Part shown: positions 62,421 to 64,000 of the stretch, piece by piece
Layout of the letters: every line of letters begins with the position of its first letter
Position numbering within the stretch: the stretch's first letter is position 1
Translations under genes and position numbers: made by a program
Assembly (NCBI GenBank): GCA_038040485.1
Contig: JBBPIE010000016.1
Location: 1-64,000 of the forward strand
Length of the DNA: 64,000 nt
Direction of reading: 5' to 3'
Origin: Onstottus_B arcticum
GTDB taxonomy: Bacteria; Acidobacteriota; Blastocatellia; UBA7656
Notes under the pieces: model-generated
Told to the model about the DNA's origin: nothing
Databases searched by the model: none
Seen by the model: the letters and a program-made list of their open reading frames with translations, nothing else

Positions 62421-62782
62421 TTGGCGCTCACCTGGAGCCGGTTGTTGCCGCAGCTTGAACACTGAACGAGGTCTCCTTGAGGTCTCGAAAAGATATAGAT
62501 GATCAAACCCACTATGCTGGTGAACATAACCAGCACCATCCACAACACCGAGCTGTCCATCCCTCGAGACTTGGCATCGCGCGCCACCCATACCAGCAAC
62601 GCGATGTTGAGCGCGAAGAACACCAGAGGGACAAGGATCAATACTCCTAACCCAACACCGCAACTGCCACAAGCGGCGCAACTTTCAGCGTCATTCGAGG
62701 CAGACTGGCGTTGTGCCAGCACAACGCTGCTCGCAAACAACAAGCTGAGTGAGGCGAGAACTAACTGCTTAACTTTCCCCAT
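62396..62782 (-). CDS. Membrane zinc-ribbon protein
   Basis: A 128-residue protein. The signal or anchor (KQLVLASLSLLFASSVVLAQ), a cysteine-rich patch (ESCAACGSCGVG), two membrane helices (LGVLILVPLVFFALNIALLV, LWMVLVMFTSIVGLIIYIFS) and a C-terminal zinc ribbon (QCSSCGNN, KCPHCGNA) are evident. Its end overlaps the yidD start, indicating translational coupling. Function unknown. Confidence 0.8.
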   Translation of the reverse strand: MGKVKQLVLASLSLLFASSVVLAQRQSASNDAESCAACGSCGVGLGVLILVPLVFFALNIALLVWVARDAKSRGMDSSVLWMVLVMFTSIVGLIIYIFSRPQGDLVQCSSCGNNRLQVSAKCPHCGNA

Positions 62783-63009
62783 TGCCGGCTCTCCCTTTTT
62801 TGTGGCCGTTAGCGGGCCCGCCCAGGAATGCAGTCTGATTCAATCCGGGTCAGGCTCTTCAACGCGTGACTCTGACAGATTGATCGGTCTTTTTTAGCTG
62901 AGAAGCCGATCCGAAATGTGGCTTGTTCTTAAGATGCCTGTGAGGCCTGATGGCCGAGCGTTACATTAGGCGCGCGAACTGTAGCTGCCGGTGACTTGCC
63001 TGTCAATCT

Positions 63010-64000
63010 CTACGCGAAGACCCGATCGTCGAGCTCGCGGAAGAAGACTTCGTGCAAGCGGGCGATGACGTTTTCGACTTCGTCTTGCTCAACGGCGAAG
63101 CTCAAGGTTATCGGCGATGAACCGTGCACGATGGCCGTGATCTTCGTTTCCTCGATAGCCTTGAACGCGCGGCTCACCGCCAACGGATCGCTCCTCAGCT
63201 CTTCGCCGACAAGCGATACGACTGCCTTGCCGGGCTCGACAGCAGCGCTGCCGAGACCCGAGATCGATTCGACCAGATCGCGGCCGCCGTGTTTGAGCTC
63301 TCGCGAGTCGAGCGCCACGACCACGTGCGAACCGGACACCGCGATGAACAGCGCGCGCGCTCGACGCGTGGTCAGCGTGTCCAACAAGGCTTTCAGCAAC
63401 TCATCCGTCGAAGCTTCGCGCGAGCCGTTTGTCTCCGCGCGCGCCCTTATGATCGTCACCGGTCGAGTATAAGCGATCGACTTGATCAAGTTCGACGAGC
63501 GCGGCGCGGCCGCTCCGATCGATGTGCCGGTCGCGTCCGGCTGCTTCGAGTTGTAGATGTGCACTGGGATGTTCTTGCTCGCGGCCGGATAAATCGCCTT
63601 GGAGTGAAGCACCTTCGCGCCGAAGAATGTCAGGTCGGCGGCTTCGGCGAAGCTGCACGATTTGACAGTTCGCGCGCCGGCGAACACGCGCGGGTCGGCG
63701 GTCATCAGACCCGGGACGTCTTTCCATATCTGAATGTCTTCGGCGTTCAAAGCGGCGCCTATGATCGATGCGGTGTAGTCCGAACCTTCAAAGCCGAGCG
63801 TGGTCGTGGCTCCGTCGCGAGTCGAACCAATAAAGCCTTGAACGACCGGCACCTCGCCTTGTTCGAGAACGGGCGCGAGCTTCGTCAACAAAGCATTGTC
63901 CGTCAGATCGAACAGCGGCGAAGCTCCGCCGTATCGGTCGTCGGTCTTGATCAACTCGCGGGCGTCCATAAGTTTTGTTGGAATGCCGCGTTCGGCCATC
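63010..64000 (-). CDS. lysC: Aspartate kinase, C-terminal part, cut by window edge
   Basis: At least 329 residues of the first enzyme of the aspartate pathway are present. QGFIGSTRDGATTTLGFEGS and DYTASIIGAALNAED end the kinase domain, DVPGLMTADPRVFAGARTVK carries the substrate loop, and AADLTFFGAKVLHSKAIYPA follows. Two ACT domains end the chain (VTIIRARAETNGS, AVVSLVGEELRSDPLAVSRA), the site of lysine/threonine feedback. The N-terminal about 110 residues lie beyond the right edge; the Met at 63999 is internal. With dapB, dapA and dapD it makes most of the lysine route. Confidence 0.94.
   Translation of the reverse strand, partial: MAERGIPTKLMDARELIKTDDRYGGASPLFDLTDNALLTKLAPVLEQGEVPVVQGFIGSTRDGATTTLGFEGSDYTASIIGAALNAEDIQIWKDVPGLMTADPRVFAGARTVKSCSFAEAADLTFFGAKVLHSKAIYPAASKNIPVHIYNSKQPDATGTSIGAAAPRSSNLIKSIAYTRPVTIIRARAETNGSREASTDELLKALLDTLTTRRARALFIAVSGSHVVVALDSRELKHGGRDLVESISGLGSAAVEPGKAVVSLVGEELRSDPLAVSRAFKAIEETKITAIVHGSSPITLSFAVEQDEVENVIARLHEVFFRELDDRVFA

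Noticed and set aside
62421..62681. Upstream extension of the yidD frame
   Set aside because: It overlaps the zinc-ribbon gene in another frame and has no protein features.

Overview
The window looks like a chromosomal scaffold from an acidobacterium, probably of class Blastocatellia. The support is family-level: a secreted VWFA-type protein of the acidobacterial TIGR03436 kind (22071-23162), an ECF sigma factor overlapping a very large Ser/Thr kinase-TPR receptor (44650-48410), Gram-negative lipid A/KDO genes (waaA-lpxK) and GC-rich coding DNA. A run of 100 N (8847-8946) inside a tandem repeat marks a scaffold join, so this is a draft assembly.

Layout. 1-7433: a signal-peptide gene cut by the left edge, a HAD phosphatase, a B12-type radical SAM protein, a TPR/TonB-C protein and an SLC13 transporter. 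7464-9151: a secreted metallophosphatase whose 5' end lies inside a 70-bp tandem array. 9283-13317: the glyoxylate shunt (IclR regulator divergent from malate synthase and isocitrate lyase) with operator-like sites between them. 13499-16557: radical SAM and SEC-C proteins. 16584-20960: a palindromic repeat cluster, then a TIR-STAND-TPR protein resembling anti-phage NLRs and a small DUF5678/retropepsin pair. 20981-28605: ornithine cyclodeaminase-like protein, VWA protein, hydantoinase A, a frameshifted secreted protein, STAS and TPR proteins. 28883-36734: EF-P, waaA-lpxK, secreted proteins, malate dehydrogenase and an APC permease. 36862-40716: an accessory or scarred zone with a 3' fragment of carB, a decayed alpha/beta-hydrolase tail, an unrecognised two-gene module and two DUF433 genes. 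40957-56433: CNT nucleoside transporter, esterase, Dtd, kinase/sigma pair, FtsH, a divergent Hpt, TilS and a two-component system. 56475-64000: PEGA lipoprotein, aminotransferase, and the lysine/diaminopimelate genes dapD, dapA, dapB and lysC (cut by the right edge).

The most unusual theme is repetitive DNA. Short tandem words of 7, 8 or 9 bp are arranged as a run followed by its reverse complement, so each locus could fold into a long hairpin. They occur between genes, directly against start codons (the cyclodeaminase gene and dapB) and, in frame, inside three otherwise conserved proteins (TIR-STAND, hydantoinase A, TilS). Two further families are long perfect palindromes sharing CCTGGGAGCGCAGGC and clusters built on GGCCGCGTAGCGG.

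The genes support an aerobic Gram-negative heterotroph able to live on C2 units or fatty acids through the glyoxylate shunt, with elaborate signalling and at least one candidate immune receptor.
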